NCBI RefSeq assembly: GCF_002575655.3
Contig: NC_053039.3
Coordinates: 241,096,622 to 241,160,621, forward strand
Direction of reading: 5' to 3'
Length of the DNA: 64,000 nt
Source: Aegilops tauschii subsp. strangulata
Taxonomy: Eukaryota; Streptophyta; Magnoliopsida; Poales; Poaceae
The position numbers and the translations under genes were made by a program. Below the pieces are notes generated by a model, which ran no database searches, had not been told where the DNA came from, and was given only the letters and a program-made list of their open reading frames with translations. Below, in pieces: positions 22,213 through 32,803 of this stretch; positions within the stretch are counted from its first letter, which is position 1, and each line of letters starts with the position of its first letter.

Positions 22213-25144
22213 CTATTTGTCATCAAGGGTGGCACTGAGAGTGAAAGTACCATCAACGCCAGCCAGCCCTGTCGAGACCTTCTTCACTTGGGGTGCAGCA
22301 ACCTTGGATCTCTTGCTGTTGGAGCTCTCCAGCAAGTCATCAACAGGCGCAGCACACTCCAAAGAGGTACGCTTCCTGGATTCCTTGCCAGCGTCCTTGC
22401 TACCCTTCTTCTTTCCTCTGTCCTCCTTGGCGGGAACTACTGCTACCGCTGCCTCTGCCGCGACTGCGTCCCGGTACATCTTGTCCACGCAAATGATTGC
22501 ATCCTTCTCATCCGATGGGATGGTAATGAATCCCATTGGGCCAGGCATCTTCAAGGTGTTATAGGCATAGTGGGATGCCGCCATGAATTTAGCCAGGGCT
22601 GGGCAGCCAAGGATCCCATTGTACGGTGGGGGGAGGTCAACCACATCAAACACAATCTTCTCAGTCCGGTAGTTCAGTTCTCCCCCAAACATCACCGGCA
22701 ACGTGATCTTTCCCTTAGGATGACTCGTGCCGGGATTAACTCCTTGAAACGTGCCGGTGTCCTTCAACTCATCCTCTGCTATCTGAAGTATGTTGATGAC
22801 TGTCGGGGAAATCAGATTCAACCCGGCCCCGCCATCCACCATCATTTTTGTGACCTTGAGGTTGCGAATTGTTGGAGAGACCAACAATGGCAAACACCCT
22901 ACCGCAGTGGTACGGTTAGGATGATCCTCTTCGTCAAAGATGATGGGCGTGCGCGACCATTTGATCGGCTTCTGGGCCTCTGGCGCTGGTTCCACCACAT
23001 TGACTTCTCGTGCCCATCGTTTGAGCTGGCGGTGAGAGGTGTGCAAAGATGCACCCCCGTCAATGCACAGGGCGTCAGTGGCCTTCTGAAACTCCTGCTC
23101 GCTAGTTTCCTCTTCATCCCCTCCATCGCTCTCATCATCGCGGGTTTCCTTCTCTCGACCTCTAGCGGGTTTTCCTTGGTTCCGGAAGGGTTTGTCGGGG
23201 CGATTTACTTCACCGCCTTGGCCCTTACCGGCAGCAACATTCTGACCCTTTTCCTTGTCACGCTTCTCATACTCTGCTCTCTATCTCTTGACAAGCTGCT
23301 CAACTTGATAACACTCTTTGAAGGTCGTGGTCTTTGGTCCGATGAATCTTGCAGTATGACCCATCTCCCTTCCCGGCCTTCTTGGCAGCCGCGGCTTCCC
23401 AACAGTCAGCACACACGGCAGCTTCTTTGCCGGGGACCTCAGCCTTAGCCTTCTTGCCGATACTAGGTGTACCCGATCCGCCAACAGTCATTACTGCCTT
23501 ATCCTTCCGCTTCTTACTGCGCTTCTTGCTCTTCTTCTGGCTGGTTGATTCATCATCATCCTCTGAATCGACGTTGGTGCAATCTTCCTCTCCGGGCAAC
23601 TTCCTTCCCTCCTCCATTCGGGCACAATTATCCACCAAGGTGTAGAGCTCCTTCACAGTCTTGGGCAATCGCACATTCATCTTGGAATGAATTCGGCGGT
23701 TGCGCACATTGGACTGGAAGGCAGCTATCACAGCCGCCGGATGGATGTTTGGGACATTTCTATGGACCTTGCTGAATCTCTGTAAATACTTACGGAGGTT
23801 CTCTCCTTCCTTCTGTTGGAGAAGCTGCAAGTCGTTAGGTTGACCTGGCTCTTGATGGCCGCCGGTGAAAGCGCCAATGAACTCGTGGCACAGGTCGCCC
23901 ACGACGAAATGGAGTTCTCCGGCAGGTGCATCAGCCAAGACCTCACATTGGACTTGAGGGCAAAAGGGAAGTAGTTGGCACACATCTTCTCATCTCTTCC
24001 CCCGGTAGCCTGAACAGCAATGGTGTAGTTGCTCAGGAACTCTGCCAGGTTCAGCCTCCCATCGTACTTCTCGGGTATCTCTGGCTTGAACGTGCGAACG
24101 CACGGCCAACGGACTTGCCGCAGCTCACGAGTGAAGGCAGGGCACCCGACCTTGAAAGGCAGGCACCCGCCAACACCGAGCGCATGCTCGTCGATGTCGG
24201 GGTAATCGCGCCCATCGGTCCGGCAGTGGTCGTCGCGGGGCCGCTCGACAACGGCGCACGCGTCCCCCCCACCTATCCTCCGGGGCTCGCCGTCGGCCTG
24301 GATGTGCTCAAGGGTCAGAAGAGTCCATCGAGACATTGTCAAGGTCTTGATTCTGATGTGCTCGCGCTGGTTGCCGTGGCACGGACTGCACCGTGGGGTT
24401 GGCCCCTTCCGTACGGCCAGCAACATGAGTCGTCGCCGCCGCTTGGGGAGGCCGTGGCGGGCCAGCTCACTGCGAGCCCCAGCCTCGGCAAAACTAAGCA
24501 GAATTTGGATGGTGGCACGCCATTCGTCCATCTGCTCGGCTGCCAGCGGAAACCTCAGCAGCAGCTGAGCCCGCGCCATGGCCTCCGTGGCTGTACTTGG
24601 CATGGGTGATGATGAAGTACATCATGTCGTCGCTCGGCTCCTGATGGTGCCAGCGGCGGCAGCACCGTGCCCCCGCTGTTGTGGAGCCGCCACCTAGATG
24701 GCAGGGTGGTGCGGCAAAGGCGCACGAGGGCCAGTGGCTCCGTCGGGCGCAACGGCTTGGTCGACCTGTCCCGGGGGAGGCGCGCGTGCTGCGGCTGCTC
24801 CCGTGATGGGGGCGGCCGGAGGGCGGCGATTTGCCCCGGTCCGAGCGCCGTTACTGCGGCTGTGCCCGTCGACGAGAGGAGGGGCATAGACGGAGTAACC
24901 CCCTCACGTGTACCTTGTGGAGCATGGTCATCGGGGCGTTGTTGACGCTGTCCTCCCCCGATGTATCCCGCTCCTGTGTCGGCCACGGGGGAAGTGGTGA
25001 CCGTGCCTCCTGCTCCGACCACGTCCCTAGCAGCGCCCATGTCCTCGCGTGCCTCCGCATCCCCGCAGCGTTAGAGGCTGCGGGCGGCGGAGCCGTCGAG
25101 GTGGATGGATGAGCCAAAGCACCGGATTTCTTCTTGGGCTCCAT
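22213..25144 (-). pseudogene. Tat gag and aspartic protease
   Basis: The gag start ATG is most likely at 25144 (MEPKKKSGALAHPSTS), 79 bases from the primer site. Frames at 23728-24603 and 23300-23983 carry the gag core (CVRTFKPEIPEKYDGRLNLAEFLSNY; EGENLRKYLQRFSKV; FQSNVRN). Frame 22213-23046 carries the protease with KMMVDGGAGLNLI (DGGAG in place of DTG) and GILGCPALAKFMAASHYAY. At least three frameshifts disrupt the run. The zinc-knuckle area (H..L-R: HRTKDHDL) is degenerate. Confidence 0.8.
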
Positions 25145-25244
25145 GATCGATGACACCGTCGAAGGTGAAGATGGTGATGAAGATGACGCGCTGCACACGC
25201 CTTCAGGTTCGCGCAAGCGATCCCCCTACCTTGTGCGCCAAAGA

Positions 25245-25579
25245 TGTCGTGGGAAACCACGGCCACCTATGGGACCAGAGGGCCCCTTGCTGGTTCGGCA
25301 GGGGGACATCGCGTTGCACAAAGAGCGGACGAGCGTGGGGTAGCACGGCAGAGATCACACATGCAATTTTACCCAGGTTCGGGCCGCCGTGAGGCGTAAA
25401 ACTCTACTCCTGCTTTGGTGGATTGATGGTGGAAGAATGATGGTGGGGCGTAGTACACTTGCCGAGCAGGGGCAGCAGCGGCTACGCGCGTATGGGTGTG
25501 TGTTGTCCAACCTTCTAACCCTTTCTACGGCTGCCATGGGCCTCCTTTTATAGACTAATGGGTTACCACAATGGCAAAG
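25245..25579 (-). repeat. 5' LTR of Tat element, left piece
   Basis: First 335 bp of the second LTR copy (TGTCGTGGG...GGCAAAG). It is interrupted exactly at CAAAG by the Copia element; the rest is at 44511-45087. About two dozen substitutions relative to 15725-16059 are visible by eye. Confidence 0.9.
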
Positions 25580-27173
25580 TGAAAGGATCGAGAAGAGGTG
25601 TCTAGAGGGGGGTGAATAGACCCTTAACAAAGAAAAGTAGCAGCTTTTTATTTCTTCAAGTTAAGGTGGAGTTTTAGCACAAGTTTAAACATTCACAATA
25701 CATTTCAAGCAAGCATGGCAAGAGTATATGAGCAGCGGAAAGTAAAGCATGCAAGTTGCAAGAATGTAAAGGGATGGGATTGGAGTGTGCAAACGCAATT
25801 GGAGACATGGAGATTTTTGGCGTGGTTCCGATAGGCGGTGCTATCGTACATCCATGTTGATAGAGACTTCAACCCACGGAGGGTAACGGTTGCGCGAGTC
25901 CACGGAGGGCTCCACCCACGAAGGGTCCACGAAGAACCAACCTTGTCTATCCCACCATGGCCATCACCCACGAAGGACTTGCCTCACTAGGGTAGATCTT
26001 CACGAAGTAGGTGATCTCCTTGCCTGTACAAACTCCTTGGTTCAACTCCACAATCTTGTCGGAGGTTCCCAAGTGACACCTAACCAATCTAGGAGACACC
26101 ACTCTTCAAAAGGTAATAGATGGTGTGTTGATGATGAACTCCTTGCTCTTGTGCTTCAAATGATAGTCTCCCCAACACTCAACTCTCTCTCACAGATTTG
26201 GATTTGGTGGATAGATGATTTGAGTGGAAAGCAACTTGGGGAAGGCTGGAGATCAAGATTCTTGTGGTTGGAATGGAATATCTTGGTCTCAACACATGAG
26301 TAGGTGGCTCTCTCTCAGAAAATGTATGCTGGAAGTGTAGGCACGTTCTGATGGCTCTCTCCACGAATGAAGAGTGGGTGGAGGGGTATAAATAGCGTCG
26401 ACACAAAATCTAGCCGTTACACACAAATCACCAAACTCGGTGGGACCAAATCGTTAAACTCGGTCAGACTGATATGGTTCAAAATGTGAGTGTTAGGATT
26501 TTCAGTGGGACCGATATGATCAACTCGGTGGGACCGATGTGCTAGGGTTAGGGTAAAACCTCAACTCAGTTTGACCGATTACACAAACTCGGTGGGACTG
26601 ATTTTGGTAATAAGCTAAACAGAGAGTTGGTCAGGCAAACTCGGTGGGACCGATTTCTTATTTCGGTGGGACCGAAATAATTGCAACAGGTAACAGAGAG
26701 TTTGCAAGCCCGTCTCGGTGAGACCGAGATCCCATCGATGAGACCGAACTGATTAAGGTTTCTGGCAGTGGCTATGTCAAGTGAACTCGATGGCGCCGGA
26801 TAGATCAAATCGGTGGGGCAGAGTTTGACTTTTGGTTTGGGACATATGTGGAAATGAGAAAGTGGTTGAGGGCTTTGGAGCATATCACTAAGCACTTTGA
26901 GCAAGCAAGCCATTAAGCAACACCTCACCCCCTTTTAATAGTATTGGCTTTTCCTGTGGACTCAATGTGATCTTGGATTACTAAAATGAAAATGTAGAGT
27001 CTTGAGCTTTTGTCAATCCTTTGTCCTTAGCATCTTGCAGGGGTTCCACATCCTCTTGTCCACGCCACTCCACTGCTGAGCTTATCTGAGATATACTAGA
27101 TGAAAACATTAGTCCAACAAGAGATATGTTGACATTAATTAACAAAATCACCCAGGGAGCACTTGTGCTTTGA
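25580..27173 (-). repeat. Copia 3' LTR
   Basis: 1594 bp. The last bases are TGA where the other LTR has TCA, a point mutation of the terminus. It contains a TATTTATA box (around 26387, readable on the minus strand) and, at 26436-26822, twelve copies of a CGGTnnnACCG-type motif. The minus-strand polypurine tract (AAAAAGGGGGAGAT) lies just inside, at 27174-27187. Confidence 0.93.
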
Positions 27174-29071
27174 ATCTCCCCCTTTTTGGTAATTGATGAC
27201 AACATACATCAAAGCTTTAGATAGAGATATAAAGAATAGCAAGTAAAGCTTTGTAAGAACATGTAACATGCATAGGCTCCCCCACATGTACGCAATTATG
27301 TAAATATGGAATATAAGAGCATGTGAATGCATAAGCATGACAGAGCAAGCAATGAGTTACATGTATCTTGGCTATATGCATCAGAGCAAATGATGTGAAT
27401 ATAGGAAGTGTACCTTCATGTTCATGAGTCCTTCTTGCAAACAATATGTACATCAGCAAGAGATCTTCATGCACATGAGAGTGATGCATATACTTACCTT
27501 GTGGTCTTGAGCTAGCTTTGGAAGAGATGAACCTGAGTAAACAAGGTTAGATAACACAGAAACATCTACTAAACAGAGCAAGAACCGCAAACCACAAGAG
27601 TACCAAGATTGGGATGACATGTAGAGAGTGAGTACTAGGTACTCTATTGGATATAGACATGTTCCCAAAGGTAAAGATATGCAATGAATTCAAAGGTTTC
27701 CTTCCCTTAGATGTCTTTCTCCCCCTGAATATTGTATTGGATAATGGGAGAATATAGGGAAAAGAAAATCAGAGCACAATAAACATAACACAAACTAACA
27801 TGTCTTTCCCCTCTTAAGACATGTGACTTCTCTCCTCTTGAATACTAAGCATCTCGGGCTCTTTGATGTGATTAAGCACTCTCCCCTTTGATGTGATTAA
27901 GCTTTGATGTGATCTCTCTCTCTCTCCCCCTTTGACATCAATTTCCAAGAAGGGATGTTCTGGAGTGTGAGTCAAAATAGGTTTGGTCCTTGAGTCACAA
28001 AGTAAAGCAGCATGTAGATTGTGATGCAGGTAGAGGAAAAGAATCATCGAGTGGAGCTGGAACAAATATGCAGGATGCAAGTGGCAAATTGTTTTCTCAG
28101 CATTGAAATCGATAACACCGAGTTATTTTCTTCGGTGGCACCGAGATGGTTCGGTTTGACCGAAAGAGGCATTCCGGTGTGTCCGAGTTCAACACAGAGA
28201 GAACATTTGTCACCTCAGCGCACTAGGCAAGTAAGATCTCACAAAGATTTGCAAGGAATTAAATGAAGGATTTGCAATGAATTAGATGCAGGAAATGCAG
28301 AAACGAACAAAGAAAAGAAAAGAGATCTAGATGAAGTTTTTTTTGATAAAAGGAAGGGAACAAACATGCAAGAGACAAATGCAAGAATACAGAGAAACAC
28401 TAGAGAACTTCATCTAGAATTGGTCGGCGACACAGTCACCTATGTTAGAGTATATTGACTGAGGAGTTAAGTGAGAACACTTGATCGTAGGTCATACTCA
28501 TCGTTTAAGCTCAAAATGGGGTTACCATTTTTTGTTTAAGCATTTTGATGTATTCACATCTTGTTGAGCTGATTTGACCCATGACTTGGGGTAAAGCTTC
28601 TCTAAGATGGAATAACATACCTTGGGTGGTGGTGTTGAACTTGATCATGTAGTTGAACTTGTGTGGGATGCTCAAGGTTGATGTAGCTCATCAATGATTG
28701 GGAGCACCACTTGTAGTTTGAGTTCATCTACCTGCATGGGTTAGTCTTGCAAGGAAAAGCACTTGTGTATCCAAAATGACAATCATGAAATTTGATACCA
28801 AATGAAATTTGATATAGAGTTGTCAAAGGATATGTGGAAAGGTTTCATGCTTCCTTGTCTTCAACCACCATGTTGTAGACACTTGGTGATGTAGAGATTG
28901 CTCAAGATGTGAGTGATTTGCAATCTCATATATTTAGATTCATCCAAGTACCTACAAGGGTTAGATAGCATGCAAGGGTGCAAATATATCCAAGACATAT
29001 GATCATCATCATAAGAGAAATATCAAGGATTAGTCAAAGGCTCATGCCTTGCATGTATCCAAATGGAGTTT
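27174..29071 (-). other. Copia 3' internal spacer (noncoding)
   Basis: About 1.9 kb between the pol stop codon and the 3' LTR. There is no convincing ORF. Near 28119-28190 it has three more copies of the LTR motif (TTCGGTGGCACCGAG, TTCGGTTTGACCGAA, TCCGGTGTGTCCGAG). A CT-rich run is at 27910-27930 and an AG-rich tract lies around 28290-28360. Sequence is AT-rich elsewhere. Confidence 0.6.
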
Positions 29072-29462
29072 CTACTCCAAGTTTGAGGCATCGATGATGT
29101 TCAATTCACCTCTCAAACGGCACAATACTTTCTCATCAAGCGGTTTGGTCAATATATCCGCCAATTGCTTATCGATACGAACATGCTTAAGATCAATATC
29201 CCCTTTAGCAACATGATATCGAATGAAATGATGTCGAACTTCAATATGTTTAGTTCGAGAATGTTACACGGGATTGTGAGCAATCTTAATAGCACTTTCA
29301 TTGTCACAAAGCAATGGAACATGTTTCACATATATCCCATAATCTTTAAGAGTTTGGGTCATCCAAAGTAATTGAGCACAACATGAACCGGCAGCAATGT
29401 ATTCCGCTTCGGCGGTGGATAAGGATACCGAGTTTTGTTTCTTGGAGGACCAAGACACAAGA
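29072..29462 (-). pseudogene. Copia RNase H C-terminal fragment
   Basis: The minus-strand frame holds the Copia RNase H signature SLSTAEAEYIAA, then LCDNESAIKIA and [12 protein letters not shown], ending near NIIDASNLE with a stop at 29072-29074. A nonsense codon (TAA, after AHNPV, about 29264) interrupts it. The upstream end is cut at about 29462, where Tat antisense-ORF sequence begins, so everything N-terminal is gone. Confidence 0.88.
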
Positions 29463-31278
29463 GATCTACCAAGAGTCCGGGCTCCCTCTTGAGACGCGGC
29501 GAACAGTGCTCGAGGTCCTGACGGGTGTCCCTTCGCCGGACAACATGCCTGGGAAGAGCTGTCTGCTGTACCGCTGCACGAACAAGGTAGAATTTGTAGA
29601 GCACATGCCTTCCTTTGATGAGTGGGGGTTGCGCCCGGACGGTCTGGTGGGGCCCCGCGAGAATCCCGTCAACGTGGTTCCCTTCGTCGTCGCTGGCGCC
29701 GGGCTCGCCCCGAATGTGGATGCAGGGGGGCGAGCACCGCCGGAGGCTGGCGGCCCGAGTGATGAGGTGCAGATGTCGTCTGGGGCTCCTGGGGCGTCGT
29801 CCTCAGGAACTCATGATCCTTCCCCTGGGGTGTCGGTCGCTGAGACGATGCAGCACGCGGCTCCCGAGGCCGAAGCTCCGGAGGTCTCGGGAGGTCGCGG
29901 TGAGACGACGCCCGACTACTCTCCGCAACCCGGCACCCCTGAAGCCGTCCCTTCGAGCGCTTCTCCGGTCGCACCCCATGCAGGCCGCCACGTCCAGCGC
30001 TTCGGCCGGCTTTGCATGGACTTCGAGGAGCTCCGCAAGAGGAAAGGATCCCCGAGCAGCAGCGGTATCTTCAGGCCGTTGAAGCGAAGGAAGTACATCG
30101 CCGTCGACGAGTAAGTACTGTACCTTTGTGATTTCTTGAGAGTTGCTTTCCTTCCTGATGGTGGTCCTTAAAGGTCCCTTCCGCCAAGGCCGTTGCATCT
30201 CCTGAGGAGCAGCCTCCTCTCTCCTCGACTCCCCCGGTGGCCTTGAGCGCCCCGCGCCCGCGTGCCGCTCCCGGCGCGGGGTCGGTTGGAGAGGCGCGCT
30301 CGCCTCCATGGCGCCTTGATCCCACGGCCTCGTCGCCCCTCCTTGGTGGCCTTGCTTGGAGCTTGGCGGGCATGCCCAGAACCCCTCCTCTGGTTATGGA
30401 CGGTGGCTGGTTGGCTTCGGTCTTCAGCTCCTCTTCAGGCAGCGGGCCCCGTCTAGTTCGGTCCCCTCGTGAGGCCCGGCTAGCGCCTGGGGCAGCTCCA
30501 GCCCCCAGCCCCCTGCTGAGAGGGGGCGCACCGCTCCAGGCCTCGCCCACAGCCCCCATGGAGGAGGACGAGATGGGTCGTGCGCTTGAGTTCGAGCACG
30601 AGCGGAGCGTTGTTCGTCATGAGCTCTTCTAGGAGGTGATGGGCGCGATGAACCGACTCGGTGAAGAACTTGCGGGTGTCGACGCGCGCCTTGAGGCTGA
30701 GGGTCTTCTGTTGGCGGAGGAGTGGCACAAGTTGAAGGTGGCTATCAACCTCGGCCGTCGTCAGCGTGATCTTGACAATGCGAAGGCCGAGGCGTCTCTT
30801 AAGGACTCTCGTGAGGCTTGCTCCAGAGCTTTGGAGGAAGCTAGCGAGGCTGACCGTCGTTGCGAGGCTGCGGAGAAGCGCGCGTGGGAGCTCCAGGCCT
30901 GGAGCGCGTCCCTGGAGCAGAAGGTGGAGGCGCGCAAAGCCATCCTTGCGTCGCTTAGGGGGATGCCCGCCGAAGAAGAAGAGATCCGGAGGCACGAGGA
31001 GGCGTAGGCACTGGAGGCCGTGGAGCGCAGCCTTGAGCTTGAGCGGCTGGAGACGAGGAAGCGTCAAGTTGCCCAAGCGGAAGATGCAGTTGGCGTGCGC
31101 GAGGCCCACGCTCAGGAGGAGGTCGATCGCTGGGTGGCCGAAGTTTGCGCAGGTCTTCAGGGTAGGCATGACCTGAAGCTGCAGCCTGCGGAGACTGAGG
31201 CTGCAGGCAGGGCCGCTACCCTTGGGCCCAGGCTTGCTGAGGTAGAGAGGCGCAAGGAGGCCACAGCAGCCGCCCTGG
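29463..31278 (+). pseudogene. Antisense ORF of pol-less Tat element, 5' part
   Basis: The plus strand is opposite to the element. The open segment begins at the deletion joint and gives TRRTVLEVLTGVPSPDNMPG and NKVEFVEHMPSFDEWGLRPDGLV. A Pro/Gly/Ala-rich linker and a basic patch (FRPLKRRKYIAVDE) follow. A good splice donor (GTAAGTAC) sits directly after, near 30112. Beyond it are a proline-rich segment and a long coiled coil (30650-31270; REACSRALEEASEADRRCEAAEKRAWEL) with two stops. It continues in frame at 38771 across the inner element (TAAAL|VTEQAELASARAEL). Confidence 0.7.
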
Positions 31279-32803
31279 TGATAACCCACAAGTATAGGGG
31301 ATCAATTGTAGCCTCTTTCGATAAGTAAGAGTGTCGAACCCAACGAGGAGCTAAAGGTAGAACAAACATTCCCTCAAGTTCTATCGACCACCGATACAAC
31401 TCTACGCACACTTGACGTTCGCTTTACCGGAAACAAGTATGAAACTAGAAGTACTTTGTAGGTGTTTTTGGATAGGTTTGCAAGAATATAAAGAGAGCGT
31501 AAATAAAAGCTAGGGGCTGCTTAGATAAAGACACAACTAAATTAGTTTTAGCAGAGAGCTTTTTGTCACAAGAAAGTTATTTGTCCCTAGGCAATCGATA
31601 ACTAGACCGGTAATCATTATTGCAATTTTATTTGAGGGAGAGGCATAAGCTAACATACTTTCTCTACTTGGATCATATGCACTTATGATTGGAACTCTAG
31701 CAAGCATCCGCAACTACTAAAGATCATTAAGGTAAAACCCAACCATAGCATTAAAGCATCAAGTCCCCTTTACCCCATACGCAAACAACCTACTTACTCG
31801 GGTCTGTGCTTCTGTCACTCACGCCACCCACCATAAGCAAATCATGAACAAATTGCAAACCCTACAACGGGGATCCCTCACGCTTGCGCGACACGGAGAG
31901 CACCATAGGACAGCACCAATAATAAAACATGCAACTCAAACCAATCTTGATCATCAAATAGCCCATAGGACAAAACGGATCTACTCAAACATCATAGGAT
32001 AGCCATACGTCCTTGGGAAATAATATATAGCGTTGAGAACCATGTTTAAGTAGAGATTACAGCGGCTAAGAGAGAGGTTACACCGCTGCATAGAGGGGGA
32101 AGAGTTGGTGATGATGGCGGTGAAGTTGTTGGTGAAAATTGCGGTGATGATGATGGCCACGGCGGCGTTTCGGCGCCACCGGAAGAGAAGGGGAGAGGGG
32201 GCCCCTTCGTCTTCTTCTTCCTTGACCTCCTCCCTAGATGGGAGAAGGGTTTCCCCTCTAGTCCTTGGCCTCCATGGCGTGGGAGGGGCGAGAGCCCCTT
32301 CGAGATTGGATCTGTCTCTCTGTCTCTCTCTGTTTCTGCGTTCTGTTCTGCTGCCCTTTCACCGTTTCGTATATATATGGAGATCCGTAACTCTGATTGG
32401 ACTGAAACCTTCGCCGTGATTTTTTACCAAAAATTAGCTTTCTTGCAGCCGAAGAAGGGCATCAACCGCCTTACGGGTGGCCCACGAGGGTCAGGGGCGC
32501 GCCCAGGGGGCAGGGGCGCCCCCTGCCTCGTGGCCACCTCGGGCACCGTCTCGCGTGGATTTTTCTTCCGGAATTTTCCAAATATTCCAAAAATAAGCTC
32601 CGTCCGTTTTTATCCCGTTTGGATTCCGTTTGATATGGATATTCTGCGAAACATAAAACATGCAACAAACAGGAACTGGCACTGGGCACTGGATCAATAT
32701 GTTAGTCCCAAAAATAGTATAAAAAGTTGCCAAAAAGTATATGAAAGTTGAATAATATTGGCATGGAACAATCAAAAATTATAGATACGATGGAGACGTA
32801 TTA
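31279..32803 (-). repeat. 3' LTR of WHAM-like element
   Basis: 1525 bp, plus strand TGATAACCCACAAG...GGAGACGTATTA; the expected terminal TCA is mutated to TTA. The U3 start (right end) reads TAATACGTCTCCATCG on the minus strand. A TATATATA stretch is near 32370. Confidence 0.93.

Noticed and set aside
22288..23448. 386-codon plus-strand ORF opposite Tat gag/protease
   Set aside because: It is the complement of recognised minus-strand protease and gag coding and has no motif of its own.
23926..24609. 227-codon plus-strand ORF
   Set aside because: Shadow of the minus-strand gag in a GC-rich region.
26436..26822. Regularly repeated motif resembling a CRISPR-like or satellite array
   Set aside because: Spacing is irregular, units are degenerate and it lies inside an LTR of a eukaryotic element.
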